Below are positions 27,558-36,076 of a stretch of 64,000 nucleotides of DNA, piece by piece. Source of the stretch: Candidatus Zhuqueibacterota bacterium (lineage in GTDB: Bacteria; Zhuqueibacterota; Zhuqueibacteria; Oceanimicrobiales; Oceanimicrobiaceae); assembly GCA_029261995.1 (NCBI GenBank), contig JAJDAF010000032.1:1-64000 (forward strand). Reading direction: 5' to 3'. A program made the translations under genes and the position numbers. How positions within the stretch are numbered: the stretch's first letter is position 1; every line of letters starts with the position of its first letter. Under the pieces are notes generated by a model. That model had not been told where the DNA came from, did no database searches, and saw only the letters and a list, made by a program, of their open reading frames with translations.

Positions 27558-29156
27558 ATGGTACGTAGATATCTGACGGTGCTGGCAGTCTTCTGTCAGT
27601 TGGCCCTTTCAACAACCGCAGGCTCAGCAAGCAAACCATCCGAGAAAGGCGCGCGCCCCACTTATGGCGGCACCTTGATTATCGGAATAGCCAGTGATAT
27701 AGACAGTTTCAATCCGCTCTTTAACGAATCAGCACTGGCTCAGGAGATAACTCACTTGCTTCTGCTCGGCCTTGCCGATCTCAATGAAAAGTCAGAATTT
27801 TCTCCTGAACTGGCGTCATCCTGGGAGAGTTCGGATGACTATCTGACACTGACCTATCATTTGAGAAAAGACGCACTCTGGTCAGACGGCGTCCCAATCA
27901 CGGCGGATGACGTCAAATTCACGTTCGACGTACTCATGGACACCACAGCCGGTAGTCCACGGTACGGCGCGACCGAATTCCTGAAAGCGGTTCGCGTCGA
28001 AGATTCCCACACGGTTACGTTTGAGTTTACCGAGGCATATCCCGCTCAGCTATTTGATACAGCCGGAGAAATTCTGCCCAGGCATCTTCTCGAGAATGCA
28101 GACCGAGCCTCGCTCCGAAGTCACAAATTCGGACGAAACCCGCTATCATCGGGGCCATTCGTACTCAAGAAATGGGTGAGTCAACAATACATCGAGCTTG
28201 CAGCGAATGAAAAGTACTACGGTGGTCGGCCGTACTTGGACCGCGTCATCTTCAAGATCGTGCCGGACAACACAAACCTCTTACTGCAAATACAAACTGG
28301 CGAAGTGGATATGATGATCGGCGTTCCGCCGTCAGAGGTAGAGCGTCTGCAGAAAAGCAACAAGCACATCAGCATTCACCCCGTCTCCGGACGTGTCTAT
28401 CATTACATCAGCTACAATCAGAAGAACCCGCTTTTCTCGGATGTGAGAGTGCGTCAAGCCCTGACCATGGCAATCGACCGGCAGGGTATCATCAAGGCTG
28501 TGCTATATGGTTTTGGCAAACCTTGCCAGGGACCGTTGTCCTCATTGACCGCGTCGCTTGACAGTGGCAATGGCGATATTTTTGCCCATGACCCTGAGCG
28601 AGCAACAAAGCTGTTGCACGAGGCAGGATGGCTGGATACGGACCATGATGGCTGGCTCGACAAGGACGGCAGGACGTTCAAATTTACAATCAAAACCAAC
28701 GCCGGCAATCAACTGCGCTCGGATGTAGCGGTCATCGTCCAAAGCCAAATGAAAAAGATTGGCATCGAGGTTCGACTACAGACAATCGAATGGAGTACGC
28801 TGGTAGGTCAACTCAGGACCAAAGATTTTGAGGCCCACATGGGTGGCTGGAGCACCCCTTTGTACGTTGACCTTACGCCGATTTTTCATTCGTCGGCACA
28901 GAATCTCTTCAACGTTATGAGCTATGCAAATACGGAAGTTGATCGACTCATAGAATCAGGTCGTGAGGAAATGGACCGCCAGAAATCTATGAAAATATGG
29001 AATGAAGCGCAGCGTCTCATCTACCAGGATCAGCCTTACACTTTTCTATTCTGGGTCGATCGGATTATTGCGGTCAGCGACAAGTTTAACAATGTCACAC
29101 CTATTCCACTGAGTGCGCTCTACGGCCTCGAGAAGTGGTACCAAGCCTCTAACTAA
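27558..29156 (+). CDS. Oligopeptide-type ABC substrate-binding protein
   Basis: The 532-residue product is a family-5 solute-binding protein. A signal peptide (cut near AGSAS) precedes GTLIIGIASDIDSFNPLF. Other family blocks are TYHLRKDALWSDGVPITADDVKFTF and, near residue 295, FSDVRVRQALTMAIDR. Family members bind peptides, nickel or other compounds; the ligand here is unknown. No lipobox is evident. It is 27 bp after the FHA gene, and the two ATPases and two permeases of the same importer follow at once, so the importer is complete. Confidence 0.92.
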   Translation: MVRRYLTVLAVFCQLALSTTAGSASKPSEKGARPTYGGTLIIGIASDIDSFNPLFNESALAQEITHLLLLGLADLNEKSEFSPELASSWESSDDYLTLTYHLRKDALWSDGVPITADDVKFTFDVLMDTTAGSPRYGATEFLKAVRVEDSHTVTFEFTEAYPAQLFDTAGEILPRHLLENADRASLRSHKFGRNPLSSGPFVLKKWVSQQYIELAANEKYYGGRPYLDRVIFKIVPDNTNLLLQIQTGEVDMMIGVPPSEVERLQKSNKHISIHPVSGRVYHYISYNQKNPLFSDVRVRQALTMAIDRQGIIKAVLYGFGKPCQGPLSSLTASLDSGNGDIFAHDPERATKLLHEAGWLDTDHDGWLDKDGRTFKFTIKTNAGNQLRSDVAVIVQSQMKKIGIEVRLQTIEWSTLVGQLRTKDFEAHMGGWSTPLYVDLTPIFHSSAQNLFNVMSYANTEVDRLIESGREEMDRQKSMKIWNEAQRLIYQDQPYTFLFWVDRIIAVSDKFNNVTPIPLSALYGLEKWYQASN

Positions 29157-29174
29157 CCGGTCAGATTCAGAACA

Positions 29175-29987
29175 GTGCTGCTGAGTGTTCGAAATCTCTC
29201 AGTCCGCATTCGAAATCTCGGCGGCGACTTTCACCCCGTGAAGAACATATCCTTCGATGTGAATTCAGGGGAGACGCTGGCCATCATCGGGGAAACTGGC
29301 TCCGGTAAAACCATGGTGGGCTTATCCTTGATTGGATTGCTGCCTGACGGAGCAGAAGTCGTCAGTGGAGAAGTTCGCTTTTGCGGAGAGGCCATTTCGC
29401 CAGGCAGCCCGAAAGGATTGAAACACCTGGGCGGGCGTCACATAGCGATGGTTTTTCAGAATCCCGGCGCAGCACTCAATCCTGTTTTCCGGGTCGGCTC
29501 GCAGATCACCGAAGTCATCAGAACGCATCTCCCGCTTTCAAAGACTGACGCGCGGACACGCACAATTGAGCTGCTTGCCCAATCCGGACTCGCGGAGCCG
29601 GGTGTTGTCTATCGCTCATACCCGCATCAATTGAGCGGCGGCATGGCGCAGCGGGTCATGATCGCGATGGCCCTGAGTTGTAGGCCAAAACTCATCATCG
29701 CAGATGAACCGACCACGGCTCTGGATATTACGACTCAAATTCAAATCATCCAACTTCTGCGCAATCTGCAAATTGAACACAGATTCGCACTCCTGCTCAT
29801 CAGCCACGACCTGAGTATCGTTGGCCGACTGGCCGACTCCGTTTTGGTTATGCACGCCGGCAAACCCGTTGAGCAGGGACCCGCTGGTGACATCTTAAGG
29901 TCTCCCCGGAACAGCTATACACAAGAACTGATCGGCTCGATTCTTGAATGTCCTGGTTCGCAACCAAGGGATTCAGAGCATGTCTGA
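29175..29987 (+). CDS. Oligopeptide-type ABC ATPase (OppD/DppD-like)
   Basis: The 270-residue ATPase starts at GTG 29175, 18 bp after the binding protein. Walker A is GETGSGKT, the signature LSGGMAQR and Walker B LIIADEP. The usual OppD family C-terminal block after HAGKPVEQGPAGDIL is shortened here, with no clear iron-sulfur-type cysteine cluster of longer family members. It overlaps the next ATPase gene by eight bases. It energises peptide-type import together with the gene that follows. Confidence 0.92.
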   Translation: MLLSVRNLSVRIRNLGGDFHPVKNISFDVNSGETLAIIGETGSGKTMVGLSLIGLLPDGAEVVSGEVRFCGEAISPGSPKGLKHLGGRHIAMVFQNPGAALNPVFRVGSQITEVIRTHLPLSKTDARTRTIELLAQSGLAEPGVVYRSYPHQLSGGMAQRVMIAMALSCRPKLIIADEPTTALDITTQIQIIQLLRNLQIEHRFALLLISHDLSIVGRLADSVLVMHAGKPVEQGPAGDILRSPRNSYTQELIGSILECPGSQPRDSEHV

Positions 29988-30789
29988 CCCGATAGTGCTT
30001 AGAGTTCAGAACCTGAGCAAGACCTTCGGATCGAGTTCTCGCGTTGCGGGAGCCAGGAACCAACCGGCCCTGGACGATGTGTCGCTGGATCTGTTTGCAG
30101 GAGAGTGTCTGGCTCTGGTGGGCGAATCCGGTTGCGGCAAAACCACACTCGGCAAGTGTATTCTACGATTGACTGAAGTAGATGAAGGTAGAGTGCTTTT
30201 CAACGGGCTTGATCTTGTCAACCTGAGCGGCAAGCAACTCCGTCGCAATCGCTACGGCCTTCAAATGATTTTTCAGAATCCGCTGCAGGCGCTGAACCCT
30301 CGTCAAAAAGTCGGAAAATGTGTTGCTGAAGTTCTGCAGGTTCATCACGGCCACGGCCACGGTGGCGAGGCGCTGACCGGGCACATCAATCGGCTATTCT
30401 CACAGGTGGGTCTGTCCGAAGAGTTGTTCGATCGGTTTCCACATGAACTTAGTGGCGGGCAACAACAGCGCGTGACGATTGCCAGAGCGCTGGCCGCAGA
30501 ACCCAAAGTCCTGGTCGCAGATGAGCCAACCTCGAGTCTTGACGCCCGATTCAAACGGCAAATCATCGATCTTCTGCGTGACTTGCAGCGACAGCTGGGA
30601 CTTACACTGTTACTGATCTCGCACGATCTGGCGATGGTCCAGGCGATCGCCAACCGTGTGGCTGTAATGCTGAATGGCAGAATCATTGAGGTAGCCGAAA
30701 CCCGAACGCTGATGGCGTCACCGCAACATCCCTATTCGAGAAAACTTCTCGCCGCGGCCAGGCGTGACTTCGAAACGGAGTACGCGTAA
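29980..30789 (+). CDS. Oligopeptide-type ABC ATPase (OppF/DppF-like)
   Basis: The 269-residue second ATPase starts at ATG 29980, inside the end of the previous gene. Walker A is GESGCGKT, the signature LSGGQQQR and Walker B VLVADEP, followed by SSLDARFKRQI and the H-loop LLISHDLAMV. It lacks part of the long C-terminal domain of typical OppF proteins. The permease gene begins directly after its stop codon, with no spacing. Confidence 0.92.
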   Translation: MSDPIVLRVQNLSKTFGSSSRVAGARNQPALDDVSLDLFAGECLALVGESGCGKTTLGKCILRLTEVDEGRVLFNGLDLVNLSGKQLRRNRYGLQMIFQNPLQALNPRQKVGKCVAEVLQVHHGHGHGGEALTGHINRLFSQVGLSEELFDRFPHELSGGQQQRVTIARALAAEPKVLVADEPTSSLDARFKRQIIDLLRDLQRQLGLTLLLISHDLAMVQAIANRVAVMLNGRIIEVAETRTLMASPQHPYSRKLLAAARRDFETEYA

Positions 30790-31761
30790 ATGTCTGGATT
30801 CATATTAAGACGACTTGGCGCGGCTCTGCTCGTTGTCTGGGGAGTGCTCAGCTTGAGTTTCATCTTCCTCCAGATGGCGCCAGGCGACCCGTCCTCCATG
30901 TACACAAGACCCGGAACTGACCAAAAAACAGTTGAACACATTCGACAACAAATGGGACTGGATCTGCCGGTCTGGCAGCAATATCTCGTATGGTCCCGGG
31001 AATTTTGCACAGGCAATTTCGGAACATCGTTCATGCAGCAGCGGCCAGTGAGCGAAATCTTTGCCGAAGCGATTCCAAACACGCTGCGCCTGACGGTCGT
31101 GGTGTTTGTGCTGCAATTGGTCATCGGGATTCTGCTTGGCGTGCTTACGGCAATCAAGCGTGACAGCAGCTTGGATTTCATACTCAGCTCAGTTCTGCTT
31201 TTCTTGTACTCGATGCCCGGCTTTTGGCTGGGACTGATGGCGATAATGGTATTCTCTCTTACACTGGGCTGGCTGCCATCCAGCCAGATGCAATCTCTGG
31301 TCATCCCTGACGGGACGTTGCCAATACTGTGGGACCGCATTCGGCACCTGATTTTGCCTGCATCTGTTTTGGCGGCGCCACTTGCCGCCCACGTTGCCCG
31401 GTTCGTCCGGGCCAGTCTCATCGAGGTGCTGGCGCAGAATTACATCCGAACGGCCCGCGCCTACGGCATCAGTCGATGGAAAATTTTGTTCAAATATGCC
31501 TTGAAAAACGCATTGTTGCCGCTCACCGCACTGTTTGGCGTCTACTTGCCGTTCCTTCTTGCAGGGGCTGTCATTACCGAGTATGTATTTGCCTGGCCGG
31601 GATTTGGTATGGTGACCGTCAACGCGATCTTTGCACACGACTTTCCGGTGATCCTGGCCAGCAATTTCGTAGCAGCTATTGCTGTGGTTGCAGGGAATTT
31701 GATATCCGACCTGCTTTCCAGGGCTGTTGATCCAAGAATTAGACTTGAACCAGGTTCATGA
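30790..31761 (+). CDS. Oligopeptide-type ABC permease (OppB/DppB-like)
   Basis: The 323-residue permease has the family N-terminus FILRRLGAALLVVWGVLS and LQMAPGDP, then five further helices. The EAA loop region is ARAYGISRWKILFKYALKNA. ATG 30790 immediately follows the stop of the preceding ATPase. It is one of the two membrane subunits of the importer. Confidence 0.93.
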   Translation: MSGFILRRLGAALLVVWGVLSLSFIFLQMAPGDPSSMYTRPGTDQKTVEHIRQQMGLDLPVWQQYLVWSREFCTGNFGTSFMQQRPVSEIFAEAIPNTLRLTVVVFVLQLVIGILLGVLTAIKRDSSLDFILSSVLLFLYSMPGFWLGLMAIMVFSLTLGWLPSSQMQSLVIPDGTLPILWDRIRHLILPASVLAAPLAAHVARFVRASLIEVLAQNYIRTARAYGISRWKILFKYALKNALLPLTALFGVYLPFLLAGAVITEYVFAWPGFGMVTVNAIFAHDFPVILASNFVAAIAVVAGNLISDLLSRAVDPRIRLEPGS

Positions 31762-31762
31762 A

Positions 31763-32611
31763 ATGCCGAGCGCGATTTATCATCTCAAACTGACCGAACG
31801 GCTCTGGTCGCACAAAGCCCTACTTGCTGGAATCTGCTGTATTGGAGTTCTGGCCTTTGCCACAATCTTCAGTAATATGATCTCAGGTTACGATCCGGTG
31901 GCGCAAGGGGATTTGCTGACAGACCGCTATCTGGAGCCTACAAGCGAGCATCCATTTGGGACAGATAAATTTGGTCGCGATTTGCTGAGTCGGGTTCTGT
32001 ACGGTGGCCGAATATCTCTTACAATTGCATTCAGCGTGGTTTTCTTAACGGCAACGATAGGTCTGCTGTACGGGACTCTCTCCGGATATTTGGGGGGCCT
32101 GACCGACTCAGTCATGATGAGGTTTGTAGACTTCCTGCTGGCCTTTCCTTCGATTTTCATCGTCATTACAGTTGTTGCCATATTCGAAATGAATCACTGG
32201 CTCCTGATACCCATTTTGAGCCTAACAAGCTGGATGGAAACAGCGCGCATTGTGAGGACAGAGGTGCTCACCCTGAAGGAACGAGATTTCATCAGCGCTG
32301 CGAAAGGCCTTGGCTACACTCCCGTCCGCATTCTCTTTGAACACATCATCCCAAACAGCATGACGCCAGTCATTGTCGCGGCGACATTGAAAGTCGGCGA
32401 GGTCATTCTTCTGGAATCGGCGCTGAGTTTTCTCGGACTTGGCGTGCAGTCGCCAACACCCAGTTGGGGGAACATTATCAACGACGGCCGTGAGGTGTTG
32501 ATGACGGCGTGGTGGGTTTCAACCTTTCCGGGGCTTTTTATCGCGATGTCGGTGATGAGTTTTAATTTGATTGGCGATGGACTGCGGCAGGCACTCAGTC
32601 CATCACGCTGA
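31763..32611 (+). CDS. Oligopeptide-type ABC permease (OppC/DppC-like)
   Basis: The 282-residue second permease shows the family signature HPFGTDKFGRDLLSRVLYGGR (about residues 67-87; key residues GTDxxGRD), six helices and an EAA loop with AAKGLGYTPVRILFEHIIPN. ATG 31763 begins two bases after the stop of the preceding permease; an earlier TTG in frame overlaps that gene and is less likely. It completes the importer. Confidence 0.92.
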   Translation: MPSAIYHLKLTERLWSHKALLAGICCIGVLAFATIFSNMISGYDPVAQGDLLTDRYLEPTSEHPFGTDKFGRDLLSRVLYGGRISLTIAFSVVFLTATIGLLYGTLSGYLGGLTDSVMMRFVDFLLAFPSIFIVITVVAIFEMNHWLLIPILSLTSWMETARIVRTEVLTLKERDFISAAKGLGYTPVRILFEHIIPNSMTPVIVAATLKVGEVILLESALSFLGLGVQSPTPSWGNIINDGREVLMTAWWVSTFPGLFIAMSVMSFNLIGDGLRQALSPSR

Positions 32612-32678
32612 TTTCGGGCTTAGCGGGCACAGGGAAACAGATCAAGCTTAACCTGGTCAAAGCCGATAATGTTAACAA

Positions 32679-33713
32679 ATGGAAACCCATGTCCGACCCG
32701 AAGATAGCGTCATTGGAGAGTCGCCCCAGATAACTCAGGTTCTGGCGACCGCAAGAAAAATCGCCAAATCTCCAGCACTGACCACCCTCATTATCGGAGA
32801 GAGCGGCACGGGCAAAGAAGTCTTTGCGCGGCTGGTCCACGAACTCAGCAGCTCTGCGAGCCAGCCTTTTATCGATATCAACTGTAGCGCAATCCCCGAG
32901 ACGCTTCTAGAGTCTGAACTCTTCGGGCATGAAAAGGGTGCTTTCACAGGTGCCGATTTCAAAAAGCCGGGACTGTTTGAACTGGCCAACGGCGGAACCA
33001 TCTTCCTGGATGAGATCGGAGACATCTCATCCAACTTCCAGGTAAAACTTCTGAAGGCTGTTGAAACCAAACGGTTTCGGCGGATCGGCGGCGTCGAGGA
33101 AATTGAAGCCTCTACCCGGATTATCGCGGCCACGAATGTTGAGCTAAGGCAGGCAGTACAGCAGGGCACATTTCGCAAGGATCTTTACTACCGGCTAAAT
33201 GTCTGTCAGATTCACATCCCCGCACTGCGCGACCGGGCCGAAGATGTTCTACTTCTGGCCCAGAGCTTCATTGAGCAATATAATCGTGATTATGGTCGCA
33301 AGATTAGGGGGCTTGAGGCCTCGACAAGAAAACTGTTGAAGGCTTACCCTTGGCCCGGCAATGTTAGACAGTTGAAAAACGTGATCGAAAGGGCCGTGTT
33401 GGTGGAGGCAGACGACTGGATCAAACCTGAGCATTTGTGGCTCGACTCCGATGAAGAGGTTCCCCAGATTGTCACCGAGGTGCACGAGGTTCAGTCAGAG
33501 CAGACAATCCAGTTTGAACGTTTCGAGATTCCTCCTGAGGGCATAGCGCTTGAGGAGATCGAGCGGAATATCATTCTCAGCGCCATCGAAACGGCCAATG
33601 GCAATATCAGCAAGGCATCGAGGCTTCTTAAGATCAACCGCGGCAAACTCCGGTATCGGCTGGAAAGGTTGAACATCAACCCGCAAGACATCCCACACTC
33701 AAAGCCAGCCTGA
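32679..33713 (+). CDS. Sigma-54-dependent transcriptional activator without sensor domain
   Basis: The 344-residue product begins directly with the central AAA+ domain. Walker A is GESGTGKE (about residues 41-48), the sigma-54-contacting loop is GAFTGAD (about 89-95), Walker B is GTIFLDEIG and the arginine-finger region follows RKDLYYRLNV. A Fis-type helix-turn-helix closes it (ISKASRLLKINRGKLRYRLERL, key residues near 308-330). No receiver, GAF or FHA domain precedes the AAA+ part, so activity must be set by a partner or by its level. It lies 67 bp after the importer genes and no Shine-Dalgarno sequence is evident. The near-consensus sigma-54 promoter at 18088 is its natural target. Confidence 0.93.
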   Translation: METHVRPEDSVIGESPQITQVLATARKIAKSPALTTLIIGESGTGKEVFARLVHELSSSASQPFIDINCSAIPETLLESELFGHEKGAFTGADFKKPGLFELANGGTIFLDEIGDISSNFQVKLLKAVETKRFRRIGGVEEIEASTRIIAATNVELRQAVQQGTFRKDLYYRLNVCQIHIPALRDRAEDVLLLAQSFIEQYNRDYGRKIRGLEASTRKLLKAYPWPGNVRQLKNVIERAVLVEADDWIKPEHLWLDSDEEVPQIVTEVHEVQSEQTIQFERFEIPPEGIALEEIERNIILSAIETANGNISKASRLLKINRGKLRYRLERLNINPQDIPHSKPA

Positions 33714-33821
33714 ACAACTAGCTGGACATCTTCTCGATTCGCAACTCGGAGCTATGTTCATCCACAAACATGAACTTCATCTCGCGAGTCTCACTCAAGC
33801 CAAGTGTTCAAAAACTTCTAC

Positions 33822-33850
33822 TTGACCTTGACCGAAAAAGTGATTATGTT
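33822..33850 (+). promoter_or_regulatory. Sigma-70-type promoter of tRNA-Val
   Basis: TTGACC (33822-33827), a 17-base spacer and TATGTT (33845-33850), 14 bases before the tRNA. A second TTGACC overlaps at 33828. Confidence 0.6.
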
Positions 33851-33863
33851 TTTGTCAATACTT

Positions 33864-33937
33864 GGGCGATTAGCTCAGTTGGTTAGAGCGCTGGTCTCAC
33901 ATACCAGAGGTCGCAGGTTCGAATCCCGTATCGCCCA
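33864..33937 (+). tRNA. tRNA-Val (anticodon CAC)
   Basis: The cloverleaf folds fully: acceptor GGGCGAT/ATCGCCC, D arm GCTC/GAGC, anticodon arm CTGGT/ACCAG with loop CTCACAT (CAC at 33898-33900) and T loop TTCGAAT. The T stem GCAGG/CCCGT has one A-C mismatch and one G-U pair, which is less regular than usual. The discriminator is A and CCA is not encoded. Confidence 0.93.
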
Positions 33938-34017
33938 CTAGTAAAATATCAATCTATCCCACGCGTTTCCGGCAGCCCGCTTGGCTCCACCCCCACGTCA
34001 AATGTGATTCCGGGGCT

Positions 34018-34200
34018 TGCCATCAGGGAATACCCTTCTACCGAGTTGAAATATTGTTTCATCCAACAGGAATGCTATGCTTCCCAGGTGGAATATTGGT
34101 TATTCCTGTTGGAATGTGCTTCTTCCTACCTGGAATACTGTTTGATCCAGTTGAAACTGCCTGCTTCCCACCTGGGATGGCTCCTGGATCACCTGCAAAA
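34018..34200 (+). repeat. Degenerate 21-bp tandem repeats with TTCC-N4/5-GGAA cores
   Basis: Nearly nine units of exactly 21 bp follow each other (for example 34081-34101, 34102-34122, 34123-34143, 34165-34185), with an approximate consensus around TTCCCACCTGGAATACTGCTT. Most units contain a small inverted repeat such as ATTCC-TGTT-GGAAT. Units differ from each other by several bases, so the array is old. An open frame over it would encode seven-residue repeats, but it lacks a convincing ribosome-binding site. The rest of the 585-bp stretch between the tRNA and the Usp gene shows no gene. Confidence 0.75.
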
Positions 34201-34522
34201 AGATTGCCGACATGTCTGTTCGATTGGCGTGGAAGATGGCTTCAAGCAACGGAGCGCATCGACGGTTCTCTCTCTCCAGAGTGATGCGTTGTGAGAAAAC
34301 ATTTCCCAGCCGTTCCGGTTCTTGAGAAAGCGTAAAAACGATTTTCTCAGACTTGCGACAGATGGCTGCTCTCACCTCGCATTTTGGTTGTGTGGCGCTC
34401 ATCACTAAACATTTTAAAAATATTGCTTTAGATCTATCAAAACCAGTACTGGAATGACTTTTGCGAATAAGAATCGTGCGCAATCCGGAGAGCGAATAGT
34501 CCACAATGAAGGAGTTGGTGAG

Positions 34523-35437
34523 ATGGCTGAAATCAAGAGAATATTGCTCCCCACTGATTTTTCGAAGCACGCAAATCAAGCTTTGCGACATGCTGCCCGC
34601 CTCGCTACCGAATTTGACGCTGAGCTTGTCCTCCTGCACGTGGTTTCCGTATTTGAGGACGACCCGTACGATGAAGCTCAGCACTTTCCGGATATGGAGG
34701 CATTCTACACGCAACTGGAAGACAGTGCCAGGGCCAGAATGGCGAAACATGCTCCCCATTTTGAAAACATCGAAACAAGTTTTGAAACCTTGCGCTCAAT
34801 ATCTCCTGCCGACGAGATTTTGACTTTTGCCACCAAGAGCGGCATCGACCTGGTCGTCATGGGCACGCACGGCAGGGCTGCCATCAGCCATTTTCTGCTC
34901 GGCAGCATAGCAGAGAAAGTCGTTCGCCATGCGCATTGTCCGGTGGTGACGGTGGCTCACCAGGAAGACACTATTTACGATTTCCCGAAGCTGCAGCGCC
35001 TGCTGGTTCCAATCGATTTTTCCGACCACTCGAAACTGGCGGTGAAGCATGCCGCAACCTTAGCGAAAAAGTTCAAGGCCGACATTGACTTTCTGCATGT
35101 GGTCGATCAACGCGTCCATCCCTCTTACTATGTTATGGGCGAGGCTTCGCTCTTGCAGGTTTTCCCGGATATCGTCGAGAAATCCACCGCCAAGCTGGAA
35201 GAGTTTGTGGGTGAACTCCTGTCTCAAAAAAACAGCGGACAAGTGTACATTCGCGAGGGCAATCCACACACCGAGATCGTCAAGTTCGCGCAAGAGCATG
35301 GCGCGGACATGATCGTGATGGCGACTCATGGGCTAAGTGGACTCGAGAAGTTGATCATCGGCTCTACTGCTGAGAAAGTGGTGCGCAAAGCGACCTGCCC
35401 CACCTTCACCGTTAAGCCGAAACACGCGGGACCGTAG
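34523..35437 (+). CDS. Tandem universal stress protein (UspA family)
   Basis: The 304-residue product carries two UspA domains. Domain one (about 4-145) has RILLPTDFS and the ATP-type motif GTHGRAAISHFLLGS. Domain two (about 155-300) has RLLVPIDFSDHS and ATHGLSGLEKLIIGS. The G-2X-G-9X-G(S/T) pattern is present in both, so ATP binding is likely. ATG 34523 is chosen for AAGGAG ahead and for the position of the first strand. It precedes a CBS-pair protein by 122 bp; both families sense adenine nucleotides or energy state. Confidence 0.92.
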   Translation: MAEIKRILLPTDFSKHANQALRHAARLATEFDAELVLLHVVSVFEDDPYDEAQHFPDMEAFYTQLEDSARARMAKHAPHFENIETSFETLRSISPADEILTFATKSGIDLVVMGTHGRAAISHFLLGSIAEKVVRHAHCPVVTVAHQEDTIYDFPKLQRLLVPIDFSDHSKLAVKHAATLAKKFKADIDFLHVVDQRVHPSYYVMGEASLLQVFPDIVEKSTAKLEEFVGELLSQKNSGQVYIREGNPHTEIVKFAQEHGADMIVMATHGLSGLEKLIIGSTAEKVVRKATCPTFTVKPKHAGP

Positions 35438-35559
35438 AGAGTAACCGGTCATTTCATGGCCGTTTCTCACCCGCAGGTTAATCTTGTCCTGCGTTGGGAA
35501 ATCGCCTTGCAGGAAACTGACACCAACGTTGCTCAAACCCTGAAGGTCAGGAGGCCATA

Positions 35560-36042
35560 ATGAAGAAGCTGACGGCAAAGGATATCATGACGACAGACGT
35601 GATCACGGTTCGCGACGACATGAACGTCCATGATTTGGCGAACTTTTTCACGGAAGAAATGATTTCCGGCGCACCAGTAGTAGATGAAGACAACAGGTTG
35701 ATTGGTGTTGTCTCCGTTTCCGACATCGTGCGTAACGACATGCGGCGCTCAACGATCATTGCCGGCGACCGTGAAAACAACTACTATCTGCAGGGCTGGC
35801 AGGATAATTTTGATGAATCTGATCTGAAAGAGTTGCACCTGGAGAAAGATGACGGTCTGACCGTGGCAGACATCATGACTCCTCTGCTTTTCAAGGTCTC
35901 AGAGGCTGCCGCCATCGCGGAAATGGCGGACATCATGATAAAGGGCAGAATCCACCGGTTGCTGGTCACGCGCGACGACAAAGTAGTCGGCATCATCACC
36001 ACACTCGACATGTTGACGACCATGCGGGCATTTACCAAATAA
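35560..36042 (+). CDS. CBS-domain pair protein
   Basis: The 160-residue product consists of two CBS motifs: AKDIMTTDVITVRDDMNV to GVVSVSDIV (about 6-57) and VADIMTPLLFKVSEAAA to GIITTLDMLT (about 101-155). They are separated by a linker of about 40 residues. CBS pairs bind AMP, ATP or SAM and usually regulate a partner. AGGAGG stands before ATG 35560. It lies between the Usp protein and a zinc-ribbon TPR protein, 34 bp from the latter, and is probably co-transcribed with it. Confidence 0.92.
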   Translation: MKKLTAKDIMTTDVITVRDDMNVHDLANFFTEEMISGAPVVDEDNRLIGVVSVSDIVRNDMRRSTIIAGDRENNYYLQGWQDNFDESDLKELHLEKDDGLTVADIMTPLLFKVSEAAAIAEMADIMIKGRIHRLLVTRDDKVVGIITTLDMLTTMRAFTK

Positions 36043-36076
36043 ACCTTTTCATTGCACACAACTTAAAAAGGGAAAT

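Noticed and set aside
34018-34200. CRISPR-like array
   Set aside because: Units are contiguous with no spacers, only 21 bp long and degenerate, and no cas genes are present.
34004-34294. Plus-strand frame coding seven-residue repeats over the 21-bp array
   Set aside because: It follows simply from a 21-bp repeat with no stop codon. There is no good ribosome-binding site and the heptads are poorly conserved.
35494-35511. Weak sigma-54-like site before the CBS protein
   Set aside because: GG-N10-GC spacing and TTGCA are present, but the -24 part reads GGGAAA rather than TGGCAC. It is too weak without other support.
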